From Maribellus luteus (lineage in GTDB: Bacteria > Bacteroidota > Bacteroidia > Bacteroidales > Prolixibacteraceae), in the NCBI RefSeq assembly GCF_003576475.1, contig NZ_QWGR01000013.1, positions 81,496 to 145,495 of the forward strand: a stretch of DNA of 64,000 bases. The letters are read 5' to 3'. The notes below the pieces were generated by a model, which had not been told where the DNA came from, ran no database searches, and saw only the letters and a list, made by a program, of their open reading frames with translations. Positions within the stretch are counted from its first letter, which is position 1, and every line of letters starts with the position of its first letter. The translations under genes were made by a program, and so were the position numbers. Of the stretch, positions 8,734 to 17,631 are shown piece after piece.

Positions 8734-9336
8734 TTGCCTGAAAGTAATTCAAATATTCAGTCATTGGAGTTCCTGTTGTTCAAAGCAGGAAATGCCCAGG
8801 TGTTTGAGAAAATTTTCAAAACCAATTACAACAAAGTCACGGGTTTTTGCAACCAGTTTATCTTTGATCTGGACAAATCAAAAAGCATTGCCCAGGAGTC
8901 GTTTCTGAAACTTTGGATAAACCGGGAAAAAGTGGAAACCGCAAACGGCATTTATTCTTTTCTGTATACTGCTGCCCGGACAGAGTGCCTGAATTACCTG
9001 CGCCACAAAAACATTGAAGGGAAATACCACCAAAAGAGCATCGAAGAAAAGGAATACCTTCTTTCACACGATATTTTAGAATCCTTTCAGTTGAATGAAA
9101 TGGAATTTTCGGAATTGGAAGAAGCCATAAAAAAAGCCATTGAAGAACTGCCCGAAAGATGCAGGGAAGTATTTATAAAAAGCCGCTTCGAAGGGAAGAA
9201 AAACAGGGAAATATCGGAGGAATTGGGCATCGCCCTTAAATCGGTTGAAACCAATATGACACGGGCCCTGAAGTTTCTGCGAAAAAGCCTTTCGGAATAC
9301 CTGACAATCCTGATCGCGTTGTTACTTAATTTGTAA
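8734..9336 (+). CDS. ECF RNA polymerase sigma-70 factor (Bacteroidota SusCD-associated type)
   Basis: The 200-residue protein has sigma region 2 (about 25-95, including FIFDLDKSKSIAQESFLKLW) and sigma region 4 (about 130-185, LPERCREVFIKSRFEGKKNR followed by an HTH). It matches the ECF sigma factors paired with FecR anti-sigma factors upstream of SusC/SusD. It would direct transcription of the downstream uptake and degradation genes when substrate binds SusC. No in-frame ATG or GTG lies between the upstream stop (near 8707) and the conserved domain, so TTG at 8734 is the best start; the unusual codon may keep expression low. A hydrophobic tail (LTILIALLLNL) ends the protein, which is common in this group. 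Confidence 0.9.
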   Translation: MPESNSNIQSLEFLLFKAGNAQVFEKIFKTNYNKVTGFCNQFIFDLDKSKSIAQESFLKLWINREKVETANGIYSFLYTAARTECLNYLRHKNIEGKYHQKSIEEKEYLLSHDILESFQLNEMEFSELEEAIKKAIEELPERCREVFIKSRFEGKKNREISEELGIALKSVETNMTRALKFLRKSLSEYLTILIALLLNL

Positions 9337-9474
9337 GAACCACCCCAGCGCTCCTTCTTTAAATCACTAAAAACCAATGCATTTGAAAATAACAGCAAAA
9401 AATATTGAAAAAAATAATCAATCAATACGGGGTATACGCCGGGTTGAGTGTACAATAAATAACAGACCAGCAAT

Positions 9475-10455
9475 ATGGATTACAATACCATCATAAAATA
9501 CTTACAGGGACTTGCTTCGGCCGACGAAAAGCAGCAGTTTTTTGCCTGGCTGGAAGAAGATCCGGCCAACAAAAAAGAATTTGCCGAATTAAAAAAGATA
9601 TGGGCACTTACCGAGAAAGGCAAAGAGGATGAAAACTCGGCTTATTTACAGTTTCGGCAAAACGAAAACAGGAAGAACAGACGCACCGGATTGTTTAAGG
9701 TATTTAAACAGGCAGCTGCCGTTATCCTGCTGGTTGGACTGGGAGCCGTTTCTGCTCAGTTGCTGAAAAACACCGAAAAGGAACAGGAAATATATGTCGC
9801 CAGCTACAGTGTGAAAGCGCCGCTTGGGCAAATGACCAACCTTGAACTGCCCGATGGCACCATGGTGGTGTTAAACTCGGGAAGTACCATTAGCTACAAA
9901 AGCAATTTTAGCTACGGAAACCGCGAAGTTACTCTGGCAGGCGAGGCATTTTTTGATGTACAGAAAGACAAGGACTACCCTTTTGTGGTGAAAGCACCGC
10001 TTCTGGATATAAAGGTATACGGAACCTCGTTTAACATTGAAGCCTACCCCAGCGATGAAAGCTTTAGCGCCACTTTGGTGGAAGGCAGCGTGAGTATTTT
10101 AAATAAGCACGGCGACGAGCTAAGCATGTTAAAACCCGGAGAAAACGCCAGTATGAACCAGCTGGATAAACAGCTGGTGATAAAAGAGGTAAATACCGAA
10201 ATATACACCTCGTGGAAAAAAGGACTGATTACTTTCAGAAGCGAAAAGCTGGAGGACATTGCCAAAAGACTTGAGCGCTGGTACAATGTGGAAATTGTGA
10301 TTCGTGACGAAAAGCTAAAACAGGAGCGCTACTTTGGAACCATATTGAAAAACAAACCCATCGACCAGATATTGGAAGTATTTAAACTGACCACTTCGCT
10401 GGAATACGAAATTATCCCCCGGGCCAACCAACCAACATTGATTTACTGGAACTAA
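9475..10455 (+). CDS. FecR-type anti-sigma factor
   Basis: The 326-residue inner-membrane protein has an N-terminal cytoplasmic helical part (residues 1-75, YLQGLASADEKQQFFAWLEE) that should bind the sigma factor, one membrane helix (about 79-95), a periplasmic FecR domain (about 115-215, GQMTNLELPDGTMVVLNSGS and GEAFFDVQKD) and a C-terminal DUF4974 domain (about 255-325, LEDIAKRLERWYNVEIVI). DUF4974 is expected to contact the signalling domain at the N-terminus of SusC. It lies between the sigma-factor and SusC genes, the standard order for trans-envelope signalling in polysaccharide loci. Confidence 0.95.
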   Translation: MDYNTIIKYLQGLASADEKQQFFAWLEEDPANKKEFAELKKIWALTEKGKEDENSAYLQFRQNENRKNRRTGLFKVFKQAAAVILLVGLGAVSAQLLKNTEKEQEIYVASYSVKAPLGQMTNLELPDGTMVVLNSGSTISYKSNFSYGNREVTLAGEAFFDVQKDKDYPFVVKAPLLDIKVYGTSFNIEAYPSDESFSATLVEGSVSILNKHGDELSMLKPGENASMNQLDKQLVIKEVNTEIYTSWKKGLITFRSEKLEDIAKRLERWYNVEIVIRDEKLKQERYFGTILKNKPIDQILEVFKLTTSLEYEIIPRANQPTLIYWN

Positions 10456-10634
10456 AAACAATATTTGATTAAACCGAAAATACCTGCTTATGAAAAGAAC
10501 GAATACGTCCTAAAAGAAACAGACCGAAAATACTGGCTATATTTTCAGTCTGCTCAAAAAGGTTTGTGCGCCAACACAAACCAATCATGATAAACAATGC
10601 TATCGCAAGCAAATCATTTACCAAAAACAAATTT

Positions 10635-13600
10635 ATGAAAAAAAGTAACATTGCCACGAAAAGGCAAGGGCAAATTAAACTATTGAGGATTATGAAGATA
10701 ACGGCGATTCTTCTTTTTGTTTTCACTTTCCAATCCTTTGCGAGTTCTTATGCACAATCTACCAAGTTAAACCTGTCGATGGAGGGAATAACTTTTGAAG
10801 AATTCATTGAAGAAGTGGAATCAAAAACTGAGTTCTTTTTCATGCTACGTTATGACGAAGACATTCTGGACAAGAAAATAGATGTAATATGCAAGGATGC
10901 ACAAATTTCGGATATCCTTGACGACATACTGAAAAATACCGGGTACAGCTACAGCATTATCGACAAATACATTGCTATTTCAAGAAAACAAGCTGACCTT
11001 AAAGGCCTGCAGCAATCAAGAATATCGGGTACAGTAACCGATAACGAAGGCCTGCCACTTCCCGGTGTTACCGTGTTAATCAAAGGGACAACAACCGGTA
11101 CTATTTCTGACTTTGAAGGAAAATACGTACTTGCAGACGTGCCTGCAGAAGCAGTTTTAGTGTTCTCGTTTGTGGGCATGAAAACCCAGGAGATTGTACA
11201 CGGTAATCAAACTACAATTGATGTGAAATTGCTGGAAGATGCCATCGGTTTGGAAGAGGTAGTAGCCATTGGTTACGGTACTCAAAAGAAAGTAAACCTT
11301 ACCGGTGCTATTTCCAATGTAACCGCAAAAGAACTGGACGCCCGTCCGATTACCAACATGTCGGGTGCACTTTCAGGCTTGGCAACGGGTGTTTACGTAT
11401 CACAAGGCGACGGCCAGCCGGGTAAAGACGGTGCTACCATACGCATTCGTGGTGTAGGAACATTGAACGATTCCAACCCGCTTGTTTTGATTGACGGAAT
11501 CGAATCATCGATGGGCGACATCAATCCCAACGACGTTGAAAGTATTTCGGTATTGAAAGATGCCGCTTCATCAGCCATTTACGGTTCGAGAGCAGCAAAC
11601 GGGGTTATCCTCATCACATCAAAAAAAGGCCAGGTGGGCCACTTAAAAGTTACCTACAGCGGTTATTACGGAGTTCAGTCGGTGACCAAGAAAAAAGACT
11701 ACGTAACAGACTTTGCGACCTACATGGAACTGGGGAATGAAGCATATGCCAATGTTGGCATGGCGCCTCTGTTTGCCCAATCGGAAATCGACCTGTGGAG
11801 AAGCTCACCCGATCCGGTTTTAACACCCAATGTTGACTGGGTGGACGTTTGGTTTGGCGATCCTGCTGCTTTGCAGTCGCATCACCTTGGTTTTTCGGGA
11901 GGAACAGAAAAAACACGTTATAACTTTTCGTTGGGTTACCTCGATCAGAAAGGTATTACACCCGACACATGGGCCAAACGCTACAATTTCCGTATGAACT
12001 GGGAAGGTTCAATTTTCGACAACCTGAAAGTGGGAACCAACATGTCGGGTTCGTGGAAAGACCTGGAAGACCTTGACTGGGCCGAGATTTTCCATCAAAT
12101 GCCGGGTATTCCATACGAACGCAACGAAGACGGACGCTATGGTTACGCGCAGGCATTGGGAGCCGGAACGGTAAACAACCCAAGGGCCCAGTGGGAAAGC
12201 CGCAATGATTACGAACGTCAGATTCGTTACCTGGGAAAATTTTATGCAAACTGGGAAATTCTGGAAGGCCTAACATTTTCTGAGAACATAGCGATTAACT
12301 ACAACAACCTGTCAAACCGTACTTTCCAGGGCGAGGTTGAATTGTGGAACTTTAGCGAAAACATGGTAATGCGGAAACTGGGAAATCCGGAAACAGCCAA
12401 CAACAGCAACAACGAAAACTTTACGGTTACCAACTACAGTACCCTGAATTATACCAATACCTTTAGAGAAAACCACAACCTGAATGTACTGGCGGGTTTT
12501 AGTTACGAAGACTACCGCCTTGACAAGTTTGGCGCAAGCATCCAGGAATTTCATAACAACGAATTGCAGGTGCTGGACGCAGGTCTGGAAAATCCGCAGG
12601 TAAGCGGTACGGCCAGTGAATGGACACTGATGTCGTGGTTCGGTCGTTTGAATTATGATTTCAAAGGCAAATACTTATTTGAAGCCAACATTCGTTACGA
12701 CGGATCATCACGCTTCAGACAAGGTAATAAATGGGGAGCTTTTCCTTCATTCTCTGCCGGCTGGCGTATTTCGGAAGAAGATTTTATGAACGACATTAGC
12801 TGGTTAGACAACCTGAAACTTCGTGCTTCGTGGGGAAAACTGGGGAACCAGAATATTATGCTGGGTGGTAATCCGAATTATTATCCTTACCAAACAGTTT
12901 ACTCGCTCGGGCAAAACTATACCATGGGTGGTAGTGTAACCTCTGGTATTGCATCCACTGCAGTTGTAAATTCGGACATTGTATGGGAAAGCACAACCAC
13001 AACCAACATTGGTGTTGATGCTACCCTGTTTGGGAAATTGAGTGTAACAGCCGAATACTACAGCCGCTTAACCGATGGAATTCTGATCGGTATGCAGATA
13101 CCCAAAACAATGGGTAACAAAACCAATCCAGTGGTAAACCTGGCCGAAGTGAAAAACTACGGATGGGAATTAAGCGCCAATTATCAGGACAAGCTGGGGG
13201 ATTTGAATTACTCGCTTGGTTTTAACATCAGTAACGTAAACAACGAAGTAACCAAATACCAGGGCGAAGTACGTTCAGGAGGTAACTTTGTAACCTGGGA
13301 AGGACACCCTTACCAGTCGATGTACGGTTATGTTTCTGAAGGCATCATCCGCACGCAGGAAGAACTGGATGCATTAAATGCCAAAGCCAAAGAATTATCG
13401 GGTAACGACAAAGCTTACTTCATTACCAACAAAACACGTCCCGGCGACTTAAAATACAAAGACCTGGATGGCAACGGAGTAATCGACAGCAACGACCGCG
13501 AAATTATCGGGAACACCATTCCAAAATACACCTATGGTATTTCGCTGGGATTGACATACAAAGGTTTGGATTTCAATGCGCTTCTTCAGGGAGTTGCCGG

Positions 13601-14018
13601 CCGCGATTCGTACCTCGAAGGCGTTGGGATATTCCCGATGGGTATTAACGGCGACCGCGGACAAATTCCATCCGAATGGCTTACCGATCGCTACATCCCG
13701 GAAGATCAATCAACCTGGCAAACAGCTACCTTGCCACGTATCGTAAACATTGGCAGCCACCAGGATAACTACAGGTTCTCAACTTTCTGGAAACAGGACG
13801 CTTCGTTCCTGCGTGTAAAATCGGTACAACTGGGATACACCGTTCCGAATACAAAGGCAGTTGGTGTCGACAGGATTCGCCTGTATGTAAGCGGCGAAAA
13901 CCTGTTCACATTCACCAAATTCGATGGCTACGATCCTGAAAGAGGTGCAACAGCAACCGGTATTACACAATATCCGCTGCAGAAAACAATTTCACTGGGA
14001 ACACAAATTACATTTTAA
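10635..14018 (+). CDS. SusC/RagA-type TonB-dependent outer-membrane transporter with STN signalling domain
   Basis: The start at 10635 gives 1127 residues; an ATG at 10692, closer to the hydrophobic stretch, is an alternative and would make a shorter signal peptide. After the signal peptide (FQSFASSYAQ) come an STN domain (about 45-115), which matches the FecR partner upstream, a carboxypeptidase-like beta-sandwich (about 128-210, ISGTVTDNEGLPLPGVTVLI), the TonB plug (about 215-330, VAIGYGTQKKVNLTGAISNV, then GVILITSKKG) and a 22-strand barrel ending ISLGTQITF. It imports oligosaccharides across the outer membrane with its SusD lid and reports substrate to the sigma/FecR pair. SusD follows after 18 bp. 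Confidence 0.96.
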   Translation: MKKSNIATKRQGQIKLLRIMKITAILLFVFTFQSFASSYAQSTKLNLSMEGITFEEFIEEVESKTEFFFMLRYDEDILDKKIDVICKDAQISDILDDILKNTGYSYSIIDKYIAISRKQADLKGLQQSRISGTVTDNEGLPLPGVTVLIKGTTTGTISDFEGKYVLADVPAEAVLVFSFVGMKTQEIVHGNQTTIDVKLLEDAIGLEEVVAIGYGTQKKVNLTGAISNVTAKELDARPITNMSGALSGLATGVYVSQGDGQPGKDGATIRIRGVGTLNDSNPLVLIDGIESSMGDINPNDVESISVLKDAASSAIYGSRAANGVILITSKKGQVGHLKVTYSGYYGVQSVTKKKDYVTDFATYMELGNEAYANVGMAPLFAQSEIDLWRSSPDPVLTPNVDWVDVWFGDPAALQSHHLGFSGGTEKTRYNFSLGYLDQKGITPDTWAKRYNFRMNWEGSIFDNLKVGTNMSGSWKDLEDLDWAEIFHQMPGIPYERNEDGRYGYAQALGAGTVNNPRAQWESRNDYERQIRYLGKFYANWEILEGLTFSENIAINYNNLSNRTFQGEVELWNFSENMVMRKLGNPETANNSNNENFTVTNYSTLNYTNTFRENHNLNVLAGFSYEDYRLDKFGASIQEFHNNELQVLDAGLENPQVSGTASEWTLMSWFGRLNYDFKGKYLFEANIRYDGSSRFRQGNKWGAFPSFSAGWRISEEDFMNDISWLDNLKLRASWGKLGNQNIMLGGNPNYYPYQTVYSLGQNYTMGGSVTSGIASTAVVNSDIVWESTTTTNIGVDATLFGKLSVTAEYYSRLTDGILIGMQIPKTMGNKTNPVVNLAEVKNYGWELSANYQDKLGDLNYSLGFNISNVNNEVTKYQGEVRSGGNFVTWEGHPYQSMYGYVSEGIIRTQEELDALNAKAKELSGNDKAYFITNKTRPGDLKYKDLDGNGVIDSNDREIIGNTIPKYTYGISLGLTYKGLDFNALLQGVAGRDSYLEGVGIFPMGINGDRGQIPSEWLTDRYIPEDQSTWQTATLPRIVNIGSHQDNYRFSTFWKQDASFLRVKSVQLGYTVPNTKAVGVDRIRLYVSGENLFTFTKFDGYDPERGATATGITQYPLQKTISLGTQITF

Positions 14019-14036
14019 CAAAGGGAGGAAAGAACT

Positions 14037-15644
14037 ATGAAGATCAAGATATCACTATTGGCAGTTTTAGTAATGCTATTGGCGGCATGCGAAAATGTGC
14101 TTGACAAACAACCCCTGGACAAAATTTCTGAAGCTACTTTCTGGCTCTCGCCTGCCGATGCCGAAGCCGGGATACAAGCCTGTTACGATGCGCTGCAATG
14201 CGTTGGAACAAGCAAAAACCTGAGTTATGAACTTTGGGGAATGATGGATTGCTTTACGCCGTTGGCTCATGCACGCGACGGCGGAAGATTTCAGATTGCC
14301 AGTGGCACCTTCGACCCCAGTAATGCGGTTGTGGCCGAGGTATGGGCGTCAGCCTACAGGGGTGTTGTGCGTTGCAACGATTTTCTGATGCACATCGACG
14401 ATATTCCGTTTGCCGATAACGAGGCAGGACGTAAAAGCAGGATGAAGGGTGAAGCTTCTTTTATGCGGGCTTTATACTACTACCAATTGACCTTGATTTT
14501 TGGAGACGTTCCGCTTATCCTCGAGATACAGAACGTTTCGGAAGCAATGGTTGAACGCACACCGCAGGCCCAGGTAATTCAGGCCATTTACGATGATTTG
14601 GATGTAGCCATCAACTCACTTCCTGAAAGCTATTCGGGAAGCGACATTGCCCGTGCATCCAAAGGTGCTGCCCTTACGCTGAAAACAAAAGTTCAGTTGC
14701 TCGAAGAAGATTTTGCCGGTGCTGCTATCAGTGCGAAAGCCGTTATCGACAGCGATGTTTACACCTTGCAGCCCAGTTTCCCCGATGTGTTTAACATGCA
14801 GAATGAAAACAACTCGGAAGTGATTTTCGACATCCAGTTTATTTCGTTTGTACAAGACGGTAACTGTTTTGATAAAATGTATGCCACCCGTGCACACTCA
14901 TCGTGGGGATGGACCTGGATTCACCCTTCGCTGTGGTTGGTGGATAAATTCGAGCGCATCGATGAAAATCCGCAATACACCATTGAAGATGCCCGTATTC
15001 AGCCCGAGGTTTACAACTATTTCGAAGGCCGCGACCCACGTCTGGACTGGACAATTATTCGTCCGGGAGCCCATACTATCGGTGAAGGCAATGTTGACAT
15101 GCTTTACCCATACGGAGTTACAGGATACACACACAGCCGCACGGGTATGACCGTTCGCAAAACCATTATCGAAGGCGATGGAGGTATTGCTTACGACTCA
15201 CCCAACAACTGGATACTTTTCCGTTTGGCGGATGTATTGCTGATGTATGCCGAAGCAAAAACAGAAACACTTAGCGGAACCATTACCGATGCTTCGGTTT
15301 ACGATGCCATCAACGAGGTTCGTTCAAGAGCATCCGACAAGCTTCCGTTATACGAAGTTGGCTCACTTACCAAAGAAGAGATGATTGAAAACATACGCAA
15401 CGAAAGCATTCGTGAGCTGGCAATGGAAGGCTGGTTGTACGCCCGTTTCAAACGTTGGGACTGGCTGAAGCTAAACGATGGCTTTAAGTTGATGGGAATG
15501 AAAACCAACGGTGACATCTGTACTTTTGCCGATTCACCGATCCTTACCTGCCAGTATTTCGATTACCACAAATGGTGGCCTATCCCACAGCAGGAAAGAG
15601 AAATCAATCCGAATCTGACACAAAACCCGGGTTATCCGGAATAG
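14037..15644 (+). CDS. SusD/RagB-type surface glycan-binding lipoprotein
   Basis: The 535-residue protein has a lipoprotein signal (VMLLAAC, Cys 18) and the SusD fold: the N-terminal SusD-like domain begins near LDKQPLDKISEATFW, TPR-like helices follow, and the C-terminus ends EREINPNLTQNPGYPE, typical of RagB/SusD proteins. It binds glycan at the cell surface and caps the upstream SusC channel. The 18-bp spacing indicates translational coupling. Substrate preference cannot be read from the sequence; the downstream enzymes point to a sulfated uronate-containing polymer. Confidence 0.95.
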   Translation: MKIKISLLAVLVMLLAACENVLDKQPLDKISEATFWLSPADAEAGIQACYDALQCVGTSKNLSYELWGMMDCFTPLAHARDGGRFQIASGTFDPSNAVVAEVWASAYRGVVRCNDFLMHIDDIPFADNEAGRKSRMKGEASFMRALYYYQLTLIFGDVPLILEIQNVSEAMVERTPQAQVIQAIYDDLDVAINSLPESYSGSDIARASKGAALTLKTKVQLLEEDFAGAAISAKAVIDSDVYTLQPSFPDVFNMQNENNSEVIFDIQFISFVQDGNCFDKMYATRAHSSWGWTWIHPSLWLVDKFERIDENPQYTIEDARIQPEVYNYFEGRDPRLDWTIIRPGAHTIGEGNVDMLYPYGVTGYTHSRTGMTVRKTIIEGDGGIAYDSPNNWILFRLADVLLMYAEAKTETLSGTITDASVYDAINEVRSRASDKLPLYEVGSLTKEEMIENIRNESIRELAMEGWLYARFKRWDWLKLNDGFKLMGMKTNGDICTFADSPILTCQYFDYHKWWPIPQQEREINPNLTQNPGYPE

Positions 15645-15666
15645 TCTGGTTAAATAAGGCGTTATT

Positions 15667-15694
15667 CGAAAGGCTTCCGGTTGGAAGCCTTTCG
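15667..15694 (+). terminator. Strong stem-loop between susD and the GH16 gene
   Basis: A perfect 12-bp stem, CGAAAGGCTTCC (15667-15678) with GGAAGCCTTTCG (15683-15694), encloses a 4-base loop and is followed by TTAACTTTCC. The weak T-run suggests partial termination or mRNA processing, which would give more susCD than enzyme transcript. Confidence 0.6.
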
Positions 15695-15888
15695 TTAACT
15701 TTCCTATTCTGTGCTCCAATAGCATCGCCTGATTTGGAATATAAAACAGGCTCCTCTATTCCTGAAAACGGAATTACTCCTTCAGAGAAATAAGATGAAA
15801 CATGTCAGCAGACTCGGAAACGATTGTGCTACGGACAAACTCTTCTGAAAACGATCAGCTTACCTCATCAATTACCAAATTTAAACAA

Positions 15889-17490
15889 ATGAAGCATTGC
15901 GTTTTATTCGCCTTTTTACTGGCGGGCATTTTAACATCGGCACAGGTACCTCCCGGAGACTGGTCGTTAATCTGGCAGGACGAATTTAACGGAACCACTG
16001 TTGACGCGACCAAATGGGCTTCGCGCGGAGAAGGATACCGCACAACACGAAACCACGATGGGCATACCATTTACTGGCGTTATGAAGACGACAACGTTTC
16101 CCAAACAGATGGAAAACTGGTTTTAACCAACACCCGCGTAACAACAAACACTGACACGGTGCTTGCGGCAGCTGTTACTTCGGTTAATCTGTTCGAAAGA
16201 AAGTACGGCTATTACGAAGCATCGATAAAGACAGCGCCCACTGCCGACGGTTGCCATACCGCATTTTGGCTGCAAAGCAAAACAATGGGCAATGTTGGCA
16301 ATGGCGGAAGCGACGGCGCTGAAATCGACATTCTGGAGTCGGCCTACATTACCGACAAATACAACATTGCTTTACACTGGGACGGATATGGTGCAGATCA
16401 CAAAAGCTGGGCACAAAGCGCCCCTGCTTCGGTACATGATGGAAATTACCACACCTATGGCCTTGAATGGGGCCCCGGTTATTATAAATTCTATTTCGAC
16501 GGCGTTCTTAAATCGACTTATTCCGGCGAAGGTGTTTCCGATGCACTGGAATATATAATTTTATCAACCGGTGCCAGCTGGGGTGATGGGAACGCCCATA
16601 CCGGCACTTTCCCCAATGCAGCTTACGTAGATTATGTGCGGGTGTATGAAGGAGTTGGCCTATCAGACAACAACACGGACACCATTCCTGCAATCAGACC
16701 TTTGGACGACAGCTATGTATACGGCGCAGATAGTGGCACCGCCAAAACGCATGGAAGCGAAACAAAGATCACAGTAAAAGAAGGGCTTACAACTCCGTAT
16801 GTCCGTCGGGCTTATTTTAAGTTTGGCTTGAGTACTGTTAGCGGCGATATTAAGTCAGCCAAACTGCAACTAAAAGTTCAAAGCTCCAATACTGAAGCCG
16901 AATCGCTTGCGTTCGATTTAAAATACGTAAGCAACGACTCGTGGACAGAAGAATCCCTGACATGGGATAATCAGCCGTCAACCGGGGCAGTGATCGCCAG
17001 TGCACAAGGTGTAGCTTCCGGCCAACCAATGGAATGGGACGTTACCGCTCAGCTGAAAAACGATTTGGCTGACGGAGCCATTTCCCTGCAGTTAAACTCG
17101 TCGACCGCCGGCGGGGCAAGTTTAACTTTTTACAGCAAAGAAGAGAGCAACACGCAAGATCAGCCTAAATTGCTGATTGAATATGATGATTCGGAAGTAA
17201 CATCCATTCCTTTGATTCCGGGAGATAACACCATCCGTGATATTTATTTTTACCCCAATCCGGTAAAAGATATATTATATATAAACTATCATTCAGTGGA
17301 AAACTCGGAAATAAAAATTGACATTCTGGATGCATCAGGAAAACAAAAGAAAAGGTGGATTTCAAATGTACATCCGGGTGAAAACCAACTGGAAATGAAC
17401 CTGGAAAGTCGCTTTGCTTCCGGCTGCTATTTTCTTCGCATAAATGATGGAAAAAAGATGACAACTCAAAAAATGATGATTCAGCAATGA
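15889..17490 (+). CDS. GH16 family endo-glycanase with DNRLRE/CBM96-like domain and T9SS sorting domain
   Basis: From the ATG at 15889 (just before the signal peptide MKHCVLFAFLLAGILTSAQ) the protein has 533 residues. Residues about 20-255 form a GH16 jelly roll with the catalytic motif EIDILE (nucleophile Glu 145, Asp 147, acid/base Glu 150), the ExDxxE form found in laminarinases, agarases and porphyranases. Residues about 265-430 resemble DNRLRE/CBM96-type beta domains (VRRAYFKFGLSTVSGDIKSA, SWTEESLTWDNQPSTG), some of which bind glycans. The last ~85 residues form a T9SS sorting domain (YFYPNPVKDILYIN, ending MTTQKMMIQQ), so export to the cell surface or medium is expected. It probably makes the first internal cuts in the polymer; the exact linkage is unknown. 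Confidence 0.88.
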   Translation: MKHCVLFAFLLAGILTSAQVPPGDWSLIWQDEFNGTTVDATKWASRGEGYRTTRNHDGHTIYWRYEDDNVSQTDGKLVLTNTRVTTNTDTVLAAAVTSVNLFERKYGYYEASIKTAPTADGCHTAFWLQSKTMGNVGNGGSDGAEIDILESAYITDKYNIALHWDGYGADHKSWAQSAPASVHDGNYHTYGLEWGPGYYKFYFDGVLKSTYSGEGVSDALEYIILSTGASWGDGNAHTGTFPNAAYVDYVRVYEGVGLSDNNTDTIPAIRPLDDSYVYGADSGTAKTHGSETKITVKEGLTTPYVRRAYFKFGLSTVSGDIKSAKLQLKVQSSNTEAESLAFDLKYVSNDSWTEESLTWDNQPSTGAVIASAQGVASGQPMEWDVTAQLKNDLADGAISLQLNSSTAGGASLTFYSKEESNTQDQPKLLIEYDDSEVTSIPLIPGDNTIRDIYFYPNPVKDILYINYHSVENSEIKIDILDASGKQKKRWISNVHPGENQLEMNLESRFASGCYFLRINDGKKMTTQKMMIQQ

Positions 17491-17631
17491 TAAGCGGCAA
17501 TCTTCACCGCAACAACCGGTGGCTCTAAAAACCTGTTGCTGAGATGAACGCGGTCCCTGATATCCCTGACAGGGCATTTATTACCCGATTATGCATAAAT
17601 TTATAAACCAATCAAAAACAAATAAACCACA

